DNA of 64,000 nt from Photorhabdus bodei (lineage in GTDB: Bacteria; Pseudomonadota; Gammaproteobacteria; Enterobacterales; Enterobacteriaceae). Below are positions 18,998 to 27,662 of the stretch, in pieces. A program made the translations under genes and the position numbers. The notes under the pieces are model-generated. The model ran no database searches. It worked only from the letters and a program-made list of their open reading frames with translations, and had not been told where the DNA came from. Position 1 is the stretch's first letter, and each line of letters starts with the position of its first letter. The DNA is taken from NCBI RefSeq assembly GCF_003287735.1, contig NZ_NSCM01000010.1, forward strand, positions 30,442 through 94,441, read 5' to 3'.

Positions 18998-20840
18998 TCT
19001 GTATCACATATATCATTCGCTTAGTCCGGATGAACAACGGATAGCTAAATCTGCCTTGTTGGAGCATTTAAGTTCCATTACTTCCTCGGTAAGTAGTGCG
19101 GGTGATACGAAACAGATGCCTATTGCTATTGTGGGCATGGCTTTCCGACTTCCTGGGGCGGAAGATTCTCCAGAGCAGATGTGGGAGATCTTAAGATCTG
19201 GACGCAGTGTGATAGAAGAGATTCCAGAGCAGCGGTTTGCATCCGGAAAACCTTACGTCATTCCGTTACCTAAAAAAGCCCTGAAAGCGGGGTTACTCAA
19301 TAGTATTGATGGTTTTGATGCGCCATTCTTTGGTATTTCTCCGCGAGTCGCGGCCATGATGGATCCGCAACAGAGAATGCTATTAGAGCTGACCTGGCAA
19401 GCGATCGAAGATAGTGGTGCCAATCCGCTTGGCTATTCAGGATCAAAGACGGGTGTTTTTATTGGTTCGTGCAGTAATGATTATCGTGAACTTGTTGCGG
19501 CCGATATGGCGATGGCAAATGCTTATGCAACGACAGGGACACTGAATTGCCTTCTGGCTAACAGATTGTCATTTTATTACAACTTTATTGGTCCAAGTTT
19601 GCAAATTGATACCGCGTGTTCAAGTGGATTGACGGCACTGACTCAAGCGGTGAATTCATTGCGTTCGGGGGAATGCCAACAGGCGATAGTTGGCAGCGTT
19701 AACCTATTGAGCAACACATTCAACATGGCTGCTTATTACCGGGCGGGAATGTTATCCAAAGATGGCTGTTGTAGGGTTTTTGACGCGGATGCTAATGGTT
19801 TTGTCCGTGGTGAAGGGGCTGTCTGTCTATTCTTGAAAACGCAAAAACAGGCCTTAGAGGATCGGGATCCGATTTATGGATACGTTCGGGCATCGGCAGT
19901 CAATCATGGCGGACGTGCTAATTCATTGACTTCACCTAATCCTGAGCAGCAAATTGCGTTGGTTAAAGATTGCTTGCTACAGGCTGGAATTTCTGCGGAA
20001 CAAATCAGTTACCTTGAAGCACATGGAACGGGAACCTCGTTGGGTGATCCTATAGAATTTAATGCGCTTAATGAGGTCTTTAATCGTGATGAATCAGGAG
20101 AAACGCTACAACCTTGCTATATTGGTTCAGTAAAAGCCAACATTGGGCATTTAGAAGGCGCTGCGGGGTTAGCTGGCATCGTTAAAGTTTTACTAATGTT
20201 GCAGCATAAATCTATTGTACCTAGCGCCGCGTTTCAGCGTTTGAATCCTGAAATTGATAGTGTGGATTCACGTTTACAACTGGCTACAGAGGAAAATTCT
20301 TGGCGAGTGGGGGCAGGGCAAAAGCGTTTCGCTGGACTCAGCTCTTTTGGATTGGGAGGCAGCAATTCTCATGTCATTTTAGAGGAGGCGCCAACTCAAG
20401 CGCAGCAACAGATTAAAGCCAATTTGGAGGGGTATTATTATCCTATTTCGGCTAATAGCCTGGTATCGTTACAAAAAATGGTGACTATGCTAGGGGATTT
20501 TATCGAAAACGATGAAAGCATTGAACTGCCAGCGGTTAGCTGGACATTACAGTTTGGCAGGGCAGCGTTATCCTATCGGGCACTGTTTGTTGCAACATCA
20601 CGGCAGGATCTTTTGAAGCAGTTACGGGATTTTGCTTCGTCTACTTCAACGAAAGAAGATCAGTGGCTTCATATGGCAGAAGACGACTCTCGATTTTTAT
20701 GGTTACGAGGTCAGGATATAGATTGGCGTACCTGCTGGCCTTCCGGGCAGAAACCGTTGCGTATTCGATTGCCCAAATATGCTTTTGAACATCGGCGTTA
20801 CTGGTTACCTCACAATGAATCCGTGGTTGCAAAACAGTAG
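18990..20840 (+). CDS. bkdC: Stand-alone modular-type ketosynthase (BkdC-like)
   Basis: 616-residue type I KS without AT, KR or carrier domains. An N-terminal docking-like helix (residues 1-40) precedes the KS fold (about 45-460). The catalytic triad is complete: Cys in DTACSSG, His in EAHGTGTSLGDP and His in KANIGHLEGAAG. A post-KS linker ends with the LPKYAFEHRRYWLP motif typical of the KS-AT boundary. It probably elongates the acyl group held on the ACP of the preceding E2, giving a beta-ketoacyl chain such as that condensed with cinnamoyl units in stilbene formation. It overlaps the E2 gene, so the stoichiometry is coupled. The extender must come from elsewhere because no AT is present. 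Confidence 0.87.
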   Translation: MDNLYHIYHSLSPDEQRIAKSALLEHLSSITSSVSSAGDTKQMPIAIVGMAFRLPGAEDSPEQMWEILRSGRSVIEEIPEQRFASGKPYVIPLPKKALKAGLLNSIDGFDAPFFGISPRVAAMMDPQQRMLLELTWQAIEDSGANPLGYSGSKTGVFIGSCSNDYRELVAADMAMANAYATTGTLNCLLANRLSFYYNFIGPSLQIDTACSSGLTALTQAVNSLRSGECQQAIVGSVNLLSNTFNMAAYYRAGMLSKDGCCRVFDADANGFVRGEGAVCLFLKTQKQALEDRDPIYGYVRASAVNHGGRANSLTSPNPEQQIALVKDCLLQAGISAEQISYLEAHGTGTSLGDPIEFNALNEVFNRDESGETLQPCYIGSVKANIGHLEGAAGLAGIVKVLLMLQHKSIVPSAAFQRLNPEIDSVDSRLQLATEENSWRVGAGQKRFAGLSSFGLGGSNSHVILEEAPTQAQQQIKANLEGYYYPISANSLVSLQKMVTMLGDFIENDESIELPAVSWTLQFGRAALSYRALFVATSRQDLLKQLRDFASSTSTKEDQWLHMAEDDSRFLWLRGQDIDWRTCWPSGQKPLRIRLPKYAFEHRRYWLPHNESVVAKQ

Positions 20841-20877
20841 GCAGTGAAGCGAGACAGGAAAACCAGAGAGCATGGTG

Positions 20878-20917
20878 GAAACCCCACAATCTCGTAAGAG
20901 GTTGTGGGGTTTCTTTT
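20878..20917 (+). terminator. Rho-independent terminator of the bkd operon
   Basis: Perfect 12-bp stem, GAAACCCCACAA and TTGTGGGGTTTC, with a 12-base loop, followed by TTTTG. It lies 38 bp after the bkdC stop. Confidence 0.9.
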
Positions 20918-21434
20918 GTTTGTCTGATGTTCCGGTTTGCATTGAAAGAGGAGCCTCTGCGGATTTGGCTAAGAAATTAGTATTTAATTGAAACGATACT
21001 CAAGCAGTCACAGGGTATTTTTTCATGAGTACTTTAGCTGCTGTAGCATAATAAGATTTTTATTGAGAGTGGTGTCAGGATTAATTATATCTTTCTTAAC
21101 TAAAATAAAAAAATTGTGTTTATATCTATTTGAAATGGTTGTTTTTAGTGAGAGTTAAGGCTGGTTTAATTAACGCTATTATTGTCATGATTTAATAATG
21201 TATTTAATCTAACTTTTGTTTGGTATTATTTTAAACTTAGGTTATCTTCTACAAAGATATTTAAAATAAGCGTTTTTCAGTGATTGTTATCACAAAGTGA
21301 GTTTTTGTAAAATACTACTATGGAATTACATATTACTATTTGATATGTTGTAAATAACCCGTTAATTTCTTTGTCGATATAATTTTGTGATGATTGAAAT
21401 TTTACTGGGAAATATTATTTATTTGATAGAGGTA
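20918..21434. other. AT-rich intergenic region
   Basis: About 520 bp with no gene, between the bkd terminator and ERIC copy 3. Very A+T-rich. No RNA gene, repeat or clear promoter was recognised. It presumably carries the promoter of the cupin gene. Confidence 0.5.
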
Positions 21435-21561
21435 TATACCTTATGGATTTCAAGATGCATCGCGGCGGCAAGGGAGCGAATCCCCGGGAGCATAGATAAC
21501 TATGTGACCGGGGTGAGTGAGCGCAGCCAACAAAGAGGCAACTTGAAAGATAACGGGTATA
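21435..21561 (+). repeat. ERIC element, 127 bp (copy 3)
   Basis: Full copy with TATACC/GGTATA ends, 78 bp before the cupin start codon. If transcribed it would place a long hairpin in the 5' leader of that gene. Confidence 0.95.
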
Positions 21562-21639
21562 GTGTAATTTCAATTAATAAAGAGAGATGATAGTTACTTT
21601 AAAATAAAATCTTATTTATAGAGATAAAAGGAAAGTAAT

Positions 21640-22062
21640 ATGGAATTTATTAAAAATAGATTTTGTCACTGGAACGGTGAACATCTCGTTGTCGATACAA
21701 TGGCTAGAAGTCATAAAATGGTAAACAGTATGGGAACGGGCGAGGGATTAGTTTCGTTTGATGGCTTTGGTGCTGATCTAATTCGTTTCAGCAAAGATGA
21801 AGGGATGCAGAATCATACTCACTTAGGTCATCATATCTTATTTGTACTCGCAGGAACAGGTTATGTTATTTATGCGGGTGAAAAGCATAAAATAGAGCCT
21901 GGAGTTTGCTATTTTGTGAATGGGCAAATAGATCACGCGATTAAAGCAACTAGCGATTTGGTTATGCTTGTTGTCGGTAATAATCATTGTGCGGTTGATT
22001 CGCAAGATAGGACGACGCTGGTGCCATATAGGGAAGGAACCCCAGAAGAATTAAAGATTTAA
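21640..22062 (+). CDS. Small cupin-fold protein
   Basis: 140-residue cytosolic protein with one cupin domain. The metal-binding motifs are visible: HTHLGHHILFVLAGTGYVIYA (about residues 62-82; metal ligands among the His residues of HTHLGHH) and a later Gly-Gln-Asp-His block (NGQIDHAI). An AAAGGAAAG ribosome-binding site precedes the ATG. It follows the bkd operon in the same direction but is separated by a terminator, an ERIC and 800 bp, so it is its own unit. Cupins next to polyketide genes can act as cyclases, isomerases or dioxygenases; which applies here cannot be read from the sequence. Confidence 0.75.
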   Translation: MEFIKNRFCHWNGEHLVVDTMARSHKMVNSMGTGEGLVSFDGFGADLIRFSKDEGMQNHTHLGHHILFVLAGTGYVIYAGEKHKIEPGVCYFVNGQIDHAIKATSDLVMLVVGNNHCAVDSQDRTTLVPYREGTPEELKI

Positions 22063-22483
22063 CTTGGGATAAATTGAATTAAACATGTGCTAGTGCTTGG
22101 TGAGTTGCGAGAATGCCATGATATTTTGCCAGAGATAAAGTATCTAAGATTATATTCATGAAGATAATTATAAATAAGGATAAATTATTGGAGTGATAAA
22201 AGGATGATATAGGATTTTTTCAATTAATATAATGTGGGAATCTTATGAAGGGGATCAGGCACTAGCCTATGAAACATTAGATTTACTGGAAATAAAATGG
22301 AGAAATATATTAGAGATAATGTTTTATTGTAATAATAAAGGTTGGAATGATTATTGAAATTATTTTAATGTGACATTTAAATTGGGAAATAATTTCAATG
22401 GGTGGTGGTAATGAGTTTTCGAATTGAAATTAATTTAAATAACCTGAGTTCTGGTTAAGCCGTTACTAACATATCCATTTCTA
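22063..22483. other. AT-rich intergenic region
   Basis: About 420 bp, strongly A+T-rich. A 39-codon frame (MWESYEGDQALAYETLDLLE...) near 22230 has no clear start signal and I do not support it. Nothing else was recognised. Confidence 0.45.
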
Positions 22484-22605
22484 AGCAGGAAATATTCAGT
22501 GATTTTGTTCTCTTTGTGACAATAAGTTATCTGTCGCCCTAACACATTTAACATTAATCCTTGCACACTACAGTGTCGTGAATGTTCTATCTGAGAAATA
22601 TTGGG
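22484..22605 (-). pseudogene. IS982-like transposase C-terminal remnant
   Basis: The minus strand reads ISQIEHSRHCSVQGLMLNVL followed by a YCHKENK-like tail, resembling the ISQIEH.RHR block at the end of IS982 transposases. Only about 120 bp survive. Identification is weaker than for the copy at 12177. Confidence 0.5.
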
Positions 22606-22694
22606 TATCCGTATTTGGGGATTGATGAACCAACTAAAGGATTCCCTTTCTCGATATTTATATCTCGTATTTAATAGTTGAGTAGTGTCAATCT

Positions 22695-22880
22695 CAGTGC
22701 TACGGTGAATATGAGGCTATTATCTCAATTGAAACTTTGGAGGTCATGGAAGGTTCATTGCCCAAACGAGCAAAGGCTCTGGTCATCGAATGGGCGGTTG
22801 AGTACAGGTAGTATCTGCTGAATGATTGGCAACTGGCTGAACAACATCGGCCTCTCAACAAGATTGAACTGCTGGAGTGA
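22695..22880 (+). pseudogene. DUF4160-type protein remnant
   Basis: The reading CYGEYEAIISIETLEVMEGS...KRAKALVIEWAVEYR*YLLNDWQLAEQHRPL resembles the C-terminal two thirds of DUF4160 proteins. The N-terminus is missing, and an in-frame TAG replaces the Gln expected after EYR. It is immediately upstream of a DUF2442 gene, the usual partner of DUF4160. Both 5' truncation and the internal stop mark it as dead. Confidence 0.7.
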
Positions 22881-22885
22881 TTATC

Positions 22886-23137
22886 ATGCGCAGAGTAACG
22901 AAAGTGGAAATAAAGCCAGAATACACCCTGGCGGTGACGTTCGATGATGGCACCTATGGAGAGGTATGCATCGCAGATCGGTTGTTCGGACCCATGTTCG
23001 AGCCACTGAAAGAGCAGAAATTCTTTGCCCAAGCGCGTGTTGATGAGTGTGGCGCAGTGTGCTGGCCGAATGATGCTGATCTGGCACCCGACGCACTCTA
23101 CAAAAAGCTCAAATCTCACTTAAGGGAGAATATATGA
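22886..23137 (+). CDS. DUF2442 domain protein
   Basis: 83-residue protein (MRRVTKVEIKPEYTLAVTFD) matching the DUF2442 pattern: a small beta-rich domain with DDGTYGEV near the start and ACWPN-like CGAVCWPNDADLAPDALY towards the end. GGAG lies 9 bases before the ATG. DUF2442 genes usually sit downstream of a DUF4160 gene in a two-gene unit sometimes discussed as a NHPM/toxin-antitoxin-like pair. Here the upstream partner is broken. Function unknown. Confidence 0.7.
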   Translation: MRRVTKVEIKPEYTLAVTFDDGTYGEVCIADRLFGPMFEPLKEQKFFAQARVDECGAVCWPNDADLAPDALYKKLKSHLRENI

Positions 23138-23207
23138 TTGAACTGTTTGCATTGCTTGCGTTTGGATATTGGTAAAATCGAGCGTTTTATTCATTTTCTA
23201 GAAGGTA

Positions 23208-23334
23208 TATACCTTATGGATTTCAAGATGCATCGCGGCGGCAAGGGAGCGAATCCCCGGGAGCATAGATAACTATGTGACCGGGGTGAGTGAGTGCAGC
23301 CAACAAAGAGACAACTTGAAGGATGACAGGTATA
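23208..23334 (+). repeat. ERIC element, 127 bp (copy 4)
   Basis: Full copy. It covers the 3' end of the leftward immunity gene at 23273 and replaces its C-terminal codons. Confidence 0.95.
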
Positions 23335-23692
23335 GTTCGGTCCAACCAATATCTTTCTTTAATCTTTTCCTCGGAGGAAGTGATTTTTCAGGTTTACCAA
23401 ACTGTTTATGAATCCATTCCCGGGACATTAGTGGCACCAAGGGAGATGGTAATTCGTTAGGAAACTGATATAGCGGTTTTTTTTCATTTAGCAAAGTTAA
23501 GGTAATTTCTTTTAAACGCTTTCCTTCCCGATAAAATGCTAAAAATACGCCTTCTTTTACCATATCTAAATAAATAACATTATTACCGGAAAAACCTTTT
23601 GGTTTCGTTTTATAAGGGATTAATCCTTTATCAAAAATTTCCTGATAAGATTTATCCAAACAATTAATCAATGCTTCAATATTTATCGCCAT
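23273..23692 (-). CDS. Immunity-protein paralogue 3, C-terminus replaced by ERIC
   Basis: 139-codon member of a three-copy family (also at 23798 and 24373) starting [20 protein letters not shown] and sharing [20 protein letters not shown] and GWTELY. I believe the family is DUF6392, associated with pyocin/colicin-type immunity. After GWTELY the reading runs into ERIC copy 4 and ends [18 protein letters not shown], so about 35 native residues are lost compared with its neighbour. It is probably non-functional or altered. It is cotranscribed leftward with the toxin cluster. Confidence 0.65.
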   Translation of the reverse strand: MAINIEALINCLDKSYQEIFDKGLIPYKTKPKGFSGNNVIYLDMVKEGVFLAFYREGKRLKEITLTLLNEKKPLYQFPNELPSPLVPLMSREWIHKQFGKPEKSLPPRKRLKKDIGWTELYLSSFKLSLCWLHSLTPVT

Positions 23693-24372
23693 TATTTATA
23701 TAACCTCTTTTCTCAATTAAGCCAATTCATCTTCAATTTAACCTTTTAAGCTATTGATTAATGAATTGGCTCTCAAGAAAATCTCCTCTTTTATTAACTA
23801 CCAGCCCACTTCTGAGGTGAGTAAAAAAGTCAAAGATTCAACCTGTTCAGTGAGATCATAAGAAATTTGCATACTTGTAGGAATACGAAAATTGAACAAT
23901 GTATATAATTCTGTCCAACCAAATTGGTGTCTCATAATCATCTCTGGAGGATGAGATTTTTCAGGCGCACCAAAATGTTCATGAATCCATTTACGTGACA
24001 TTTTGGGGACGAGTGGTGATGGTAATTCATTAGGAAATTGATACGATGGCTTATCCCTATTAATTAAAGTGACAGTCACATCAAGCAGTTCTTTATTATC
24101 TCTTTTAAACGCTAAATACACACCTTCTTTAATCATATTCAATGATATATAATCACAGTCTGGATCTCCTTTAGGCTTTGTTTTATAAGGAATAAATCCT
24201 TCACTATAAATTTCCTGATAAGTTTTACCTAAACTATTAATTAGTACTTCAATGTTAATCGCCATTATTTATATAACCTCTTTTCTCAATTAAGCCAATT
24301 CATCTTCAATTTAACCTTTTAAGCTGCTGATTAATGAATTGGCTCTCAATAAAAATCTCCTCTTTATATTGA
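23690..24372 (-). repeat. Duplicated spacer with inverted repeat between immunity paralogues
   Basis: The spacers at about 23693-23797 and 24266-24372 are nearly identical over 100 bp. Each carries an inverted repeat, AGCCAATTCAT and ATGAATTGGCT, able to form a hairpin. Together with the paralogous genes they define a tandem duplication unit of about 570 bp. Confidence 0.8.
23798..24265 (-). CDS. Immunity-protein paralogue 2 (DUF6392-like)
   Basis: 155-residue cytosolic protein of the same family ([20 protein letters not shown]...), intact to the C-terminus ([21 protein letters not shown]). It is expected to bind and neutralise a cognate nuclease-type bacteriocin domain. A spacer of about 105 bp on each side is nearly identical to that between the other copies, which shows recent tandem duplication of gene plus spacer. 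Divergence between paralogues in the middle (residues 40-70) suggests different target toxins. Confidence 0.65.
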   Translation of the reverse strand: MAINIEVLINSLGKTYQEIYSEGFIPYKTKPKGDPDCDYISLNMIKEGVYLAFKRDNKELLDVTVTLINRDKPSYQFPNELPSPLVPKMSRKWIHEHFGAPEKSHPPEMIMRHQFGWTELYTLFNFRIPTSMQISYDLTEQVESLTFLLTSEVGW

Positions 24373-24831
24373 CTACCAACACACTTCTGAAGTAGGTAGG
24401 AATGTCACTGATTTGACTTGCTCACGTAAATCATAAGAAATTCTCATACTGATTTTGTCTGTGAAACGATATAAATCTATCCAACCAAATTGTCTCTTTA
24501 AAATTTCCCTTGGTGGTATTGATTTAATCGGAGTCCCTAAATTTTTTTCAATCCACCTTCTATCCATAGAAGGTTTTAATGGTGATGGTAATTCACTTGG
24601 AAATATAAAAGAAGTTTTATCTTCTCTAAGTAGCCTTAATGTAATTTCATTTAGTATTTTACTACTCCGTTCAAATGATAAGAAAATCCCCTCTCTCACC
24701 ATATCAATATGAATATCAGGATCACCTGGAAAACTACTCGGCTTATTCTTATAAGGAATTAATCCTTCACTATAAATTTCCTGATAAGTTCTACCTAAAC
24801 TATTAATTAACGCTTCAACATTAACCGCCAT
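24373..24831 (-). CDS. Immunity-protein paralogue 1 (DUF6392-like), next to the orphan toxin
   Basis: 152-residue family member (MAVNVEALINSLGRTYQEIY...; C-terminus SYDLREQVKSVTFLPTSEVCW). Its ATG lies 2 bp after the stop of the orphan toxin cassette, the classical toxin-immunity arrangement, so this is the most likely cognate antidote of the toxin encoded at 24834-25313. No signal peptide, consistent with a cytoplasmic immunity protein. Confidence 0.7.
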   Translation of the reverse strand: MAVNVEALINSLGRTYQEIYSEGLIPYKNKPSSFPGDPDIHIDMVREGIFLSFERSSKILNEITLRLLREDKTSFIFPSELPSPLKPSMDRRWIEKNLGTPIKSIPPREILKRQFGWIDLYRFTDKISMRISYDLREQVKSVTFLPTSEVCW

Positions 24832-24833
24832 TA

Positions 24834-25313
24834 TTAATATAACCCCTTCTCATGGTTTAACTTATGCATCTTAGATCGAGCTTCTTCTAACTGCTCTTCT
24901 GTTGCTCCATAGTTCTTCAATGCTGGTTTTATAGTATTAAAATCACGATCTAACGCTGCTCTTAAGTTTTGTGCATCCTGTTCTATTTGAGTCTGGGAAT
25001 TTCGACCACCATAGGTTGTACTGAATTTTTGATGAACCTCTGCTGGAATGATAATTGCTGCAACATCTTTTGCTAAAAGATTTAATTCATCCTTATCTAA
25101 ATCAGGATATAACACTTTCAATTTTGTCCGAACCGCAGCAGCCGAAGGCATATGATCAGCATGCATCCCATTTCTTGGTCTCCCCGCAAAATTACTATAC
25201 AAATCCACGTCTAACAATTTCACCGGCGGTTTACTCAAATACACATACACCGGCGGCATATTCGGGATGGGGAGTATCAGAATATAATCCCGAAAATCCT
25301 TCTCTTCCGGCAT
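24834..25313 (-). CDS. Orphan bacteriocin/effector toxin cassette (pyocin-S-type C-terminal domain)
   Basis: 159-codon frame that starts inside what was an effector trunk: its first residues, [12 protein letters not shown], are identical to residues within the full-length effector at 25670-27358. The C-terminal domain differs from that of the full effector and is rich in His: [13 protein letters not shown]...[17 protein letters not shown]. This resembles an HNH/His-Me nuclease-type active site, but the family is not certain. It has no PAAR or secretion part, so it is a silent cassette that could replace the active toxin tip by recombination over the shared junction. Immunity gene 24373 follows 2 bp later. 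Confidence 0.7.
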   Translation of the reverse strand: MPEEKDFRDYILILPIPNMPPVYVYLSKPPVKLLDVDLYSNFAGRPRNGMHADHMPSAAAVRTKLKVLYPDLDKDELNLLAKDVAAIIIPAEVHQKFSTTYGGRNSQTQIEQDAQNLRAALDRDFNTIKPALKNYGATEEQLEEARSKMHKLNHEKGLY

Positions 25314-25369
25314 CGTCAGCGATTCAATACCAATATGATAGCTGTGTGAGGTATTAACCTTACTTAACC

Positions 25370-25404
25370 GTGATAAAAAGGATTATAAAAATCCTTTTTA
25401 TCAC
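25370..25404. terminator. 15-bp perfect hairpin between active and orphan toxin modules
   Basis: GTGATAAAAAGGATT and AATCCTTTTTATCAC form a perfect 15-bp stem with a 5-base loop, 11 bp after the stop of the active immunity gene. It probably ends the effector-immunity transcript before the orphan cassette. Its symmetry makes it usable in both directions. Confidence 0.85.
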
Positions 25405-25415
25405 TGACTTAATTG

Positions 25416-25673
25416 CTATTTTTTAAAGCCAGGTTTACCGCTTTTGGCTCGCCATTCTTTGATTTGCTTCACTATTCCTTCAGGAGAATCATCCTGACCA
25501 GACGATGGGTAAAAAAGGATATCAGTACCATCTGGATGCTCTGATAAACGGATAAAATCTTGAACTGCAACATTAGCTTCATCTTCCGTCGCATAGTCTG
25601 CATTGCATACTTTTCTGGCAAATTCTAAAAACTCAGCTTCTGTATAATCTTCTAACTTTTTATTTAACTTCAT
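25416..25673 (-). CDS. Colicin/pyocin DNase immunity protein
   Basis: 85-residue acidic protein (MKLNKKLEDYTEAEFLEFAR...) of the colicin E-type DNase immunity family. Features include the helical EAEFLEF segment, the acidic ATEDEANVAVQDFIRLSEHPDG helix region and the conserved YPSSGQDDSPEGIV loop that contacts the nuclease. Start and effector stop overlap as ATGA, ensuring coupled synthesis. It protects the producer from the HNH domain encoded just upstream. Confidence 0.88.
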   Translation of the reverse strand: MKLNKKLEDYTEAEFLEFARKVCNADYATEDEANVAVQDFIRLSEHPDGTDILFYPSSGQDDSPEGIVKQIKEWRAKSGKPGFKK

Positions 25674-27358
25674 TTTATTCCACCTTTGCTTGAATGAATT
25701 TCGATATGCCTTTTTGGTGTTGTTACACGAAGGTTATCGAGATTATAGACTTCACCACCGTCTTTAATAAATTTAACATGATGGATCTCATATTTTTCTC
25801 GATTTCCAATGTGTTCCTGTCGTGGTGAATATGGAGAGTAACTCTTTTTTAAAAACTCTTTATTATGTGAATTAAATTGCTGAGACAACTCAGGATCATT
25901 ACCAACCTCTTTCCAAAATGCCCTTCTGAAATCATCAAAGTTATTAAATCTCCTCCCTCGTAACTTATCCGCTATCTGGCTAGGGATGGGTGCCCCCATA
26001 TCTTGTCCTGCGAGATTTAACCAATTACCTTCAACTCTTTGTCCTTGGCCAGTTACCACTCCCGGTTGGTTCCGAGGAGTATTAAACATCACATAAACTG
26101 GTTTCATTCCTGAACCGGCGGGAAAGACCAGAATATAATCCCGAAAATCCTTCTCTTCCGGCATTGGCAACGATTCAATATTGCTGCCGACTTTATCTGG
26201 GATCGGCAATACGGTTATCTGCGACGGAATAAATGGCTGTTCCTCATTCCCGGTATGGGGTGGAACTTTGAATTCCTGCTCGTTTGGTGTCCATAAAATC
26301 GTTGGCCGGTGTTCTCCTGGTTCCCAGAACTCATAATTACCGGTGGCCGGATTCAGTTTCATCATATGAACCGGCACTTTATCCAGACCACTTTCCGGGC
26401 TGACGTGATACCCCTGAACTGTCATCCTGCCGCTTTCTTCATCTCTGATCCAGCGAAAACGGACACGGGTCGGTGCTTTACCATACTGACTGGCAATTTC
26501 ACTAAGATGATATTCGTTTAAGTAATCTTCCTCACCTTCATTTAGCCCCGATGAATAAAACAGCCCCATTAGTCCGACTGTCAATGGATTCGGCACCGCC
26601 AGCCAGCGCCCGGCACTGCTAGTGCCACCGCCAATGTAACGCATCACCAGCGTTTCGCCATCCGCCACCGCGCTACGGGTCGTTGCAGCTACAACAGTCG
26701 CAGCGGCTTCGGCCTTACCTTTGCTGTCGCTAAACCACCGTTTATACCACGGTAATTTTTTATCCTGTGGCTTATCCGGTTCTGGTGGATGTTTTTTGCC
26801 TTGCGGAGGCTGTTCAGGCTTTGATTCCGTGACAGGGGTGGGCGATGATAGAACCTGATATATCCCCATCCTACCGAAATTATTTGCCGGTTCAGCCTCC
26901 GTACCGGCGTCGGTACAGCCTTTGCCCCGTTGACGAGATTTGGCAAATACCGGGATCGGTGGAGGCGGCACTTGTGTCACCGGTGGAGGATTGGACTGAA
27001 CTGTTGTTGCTTCCTTCATTGGTGATGAGAAGTTTTGCGTCGCCGTATAAGCAGGTGTTACCGCTTGTTGACGAGGCTGTTCCTGCTTCTCGTAGCTGTC
27101 CATAACCGAATTGATAAACCGGGCCCGACAAGGGCAGGTGCTGACACTATCCAATGTGCCGGCTAATCGTTGCCCCATATCAAACATATCTGATATGCCG
27201 CCGACAATCACATAAGTACCGGGATGCTTACCGCAGGTAACCTTATCCCCTTCACGCGCGGTGGCTCGCCCATTAAATGTCATGGTGTGATCACCCGTAA
27301 TAATCTGTCCACCACAGGTAGTTTTGTCACCAACCAGCAGGTAATACCCTATTGCCAT
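25670..27358 (-). CDS. PAAR-pyocin S-HNH nuclease effector (type VI secretion-type)
   Basis: 562-residue antibacterial effector. Residues 1-85 are a PAAR domain (GDKTTCGGQIITGDHTM..., MAIGYYLLVGD start) that would cap a type VI secretion spike. A Pro-rich segment (about 130-200) follows, then a pyocin-S-like domain (about 270-400) and a colicin-type DNase tip whose HNH motif is clear: YEIHHVKFIKDGGEVYNLDN...PKRHIEIH at the C-terminus. No VgrG or sheath gene is in this window, so it is an orphan effector depending on a secretion apparatus elsewhere. It forms an operon with immunity gene 25416. Confidence 0.88.
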   Translation of the reverse strand: MAIGYYLLVGDKTTCGGQIITGDHTMTFNGRATAREGDKVTCGKHPGTYVIVGGISDMFDMGQRLAGTLDSVSTCPCRARFINSVMDSYEKQEQPRQQAVTPAYTATQNFSSPMKEATTVQSNPPPVTQVPPPPIPVFAKSRQRGKGCTDAGTEAEPANNFGRMGIYQVLSSPTPVTESKPEQPPQGKKHPPEPDKPQDKKLPWYKRWFSDSKGKAEAAATVVAATTRSAVADGETLVMRYIGGGTSSAGRWLAVPNPLTVGLMGLFYSSGLNEGEEDYLNEYHLSEIASQYGKAPTRVRFRWIRDEESGRMTVQGYHVSPESGLDKVPVHMMKLNPATGNYEFWEPGEHRPTILWTPNEQEFKVPPHTGNEEQPFIPSQITVLPIPDKVGSNIESLPMPEEKDFRDYILVFPAGSGMKPVYVMFNTPRNQPGVVTGQGQRVEGNWLNLAGQDMGAPIPSQIADKLRGRRFNNFDDFRRAFWKEVGNDPELSQQFNSHNKEFLKKSYSPYSPRQEHIGNREKYEIHHVKFIKDGGEVYNLDNLRVTTPKRHIEIHSSKGGIK

Positions 27359-27662
27359 CTACTTCACTTCCCCTTTGACTAACCACATTAATCATTTGTT
27401 TAACTAAAATAATTACCATATTGTTACAACTTAAAAGGTAATAATTGATCGGTAATACAATGGATTTGAGTTAAAGAGATATGGAAAAGTTCAGAATTAA
27501 TGAAAATAAAATCGAATTTTTTGCTGCTAGCTCTATCCCGCAAATACCCGGTCAAATTTCTCATTGTTCCAGCCATCGGATTTTTTCTCTTTTGTCATGC
27601 TAACCGCCATTTGATTCCATATTTTCTGATTGATAGCGTTTGAAAATCTGACAAGGAAAGCC
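27359..27662. other. Divergent intergenic region between effector and flhB
   Basis: About 300 bp separating the leftward effector from rightward flhB. No sigma-28 motif was seen. The flhBA promoter, expected to be FlhDC-dependent, should lie here but is not recognisable by eye. Confidence 0.5.

Larger units (their letters stand above)
25279..26164 (-). repeat. 35-bp perfect direct repeat at toxin-tip junctions (25279-25313 and 26130-26164)
   Basis: The 35-bp sequences encoding the DFRDYIL junction are identical in the full-length effector and the orphan cassette, with weaker similarity beyond. Recombination between them would swap the HNH tip and its immunity gene for the orphan tip. Confidence 0.9.

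Noticed and set aside
21387..21590. 67-codon frame reading WISRCIAAARERIPGS
   Set aside because: Translation of ERIC copy 3, not a gene. The same peptide appears wherever an ERIC is read in that frame.
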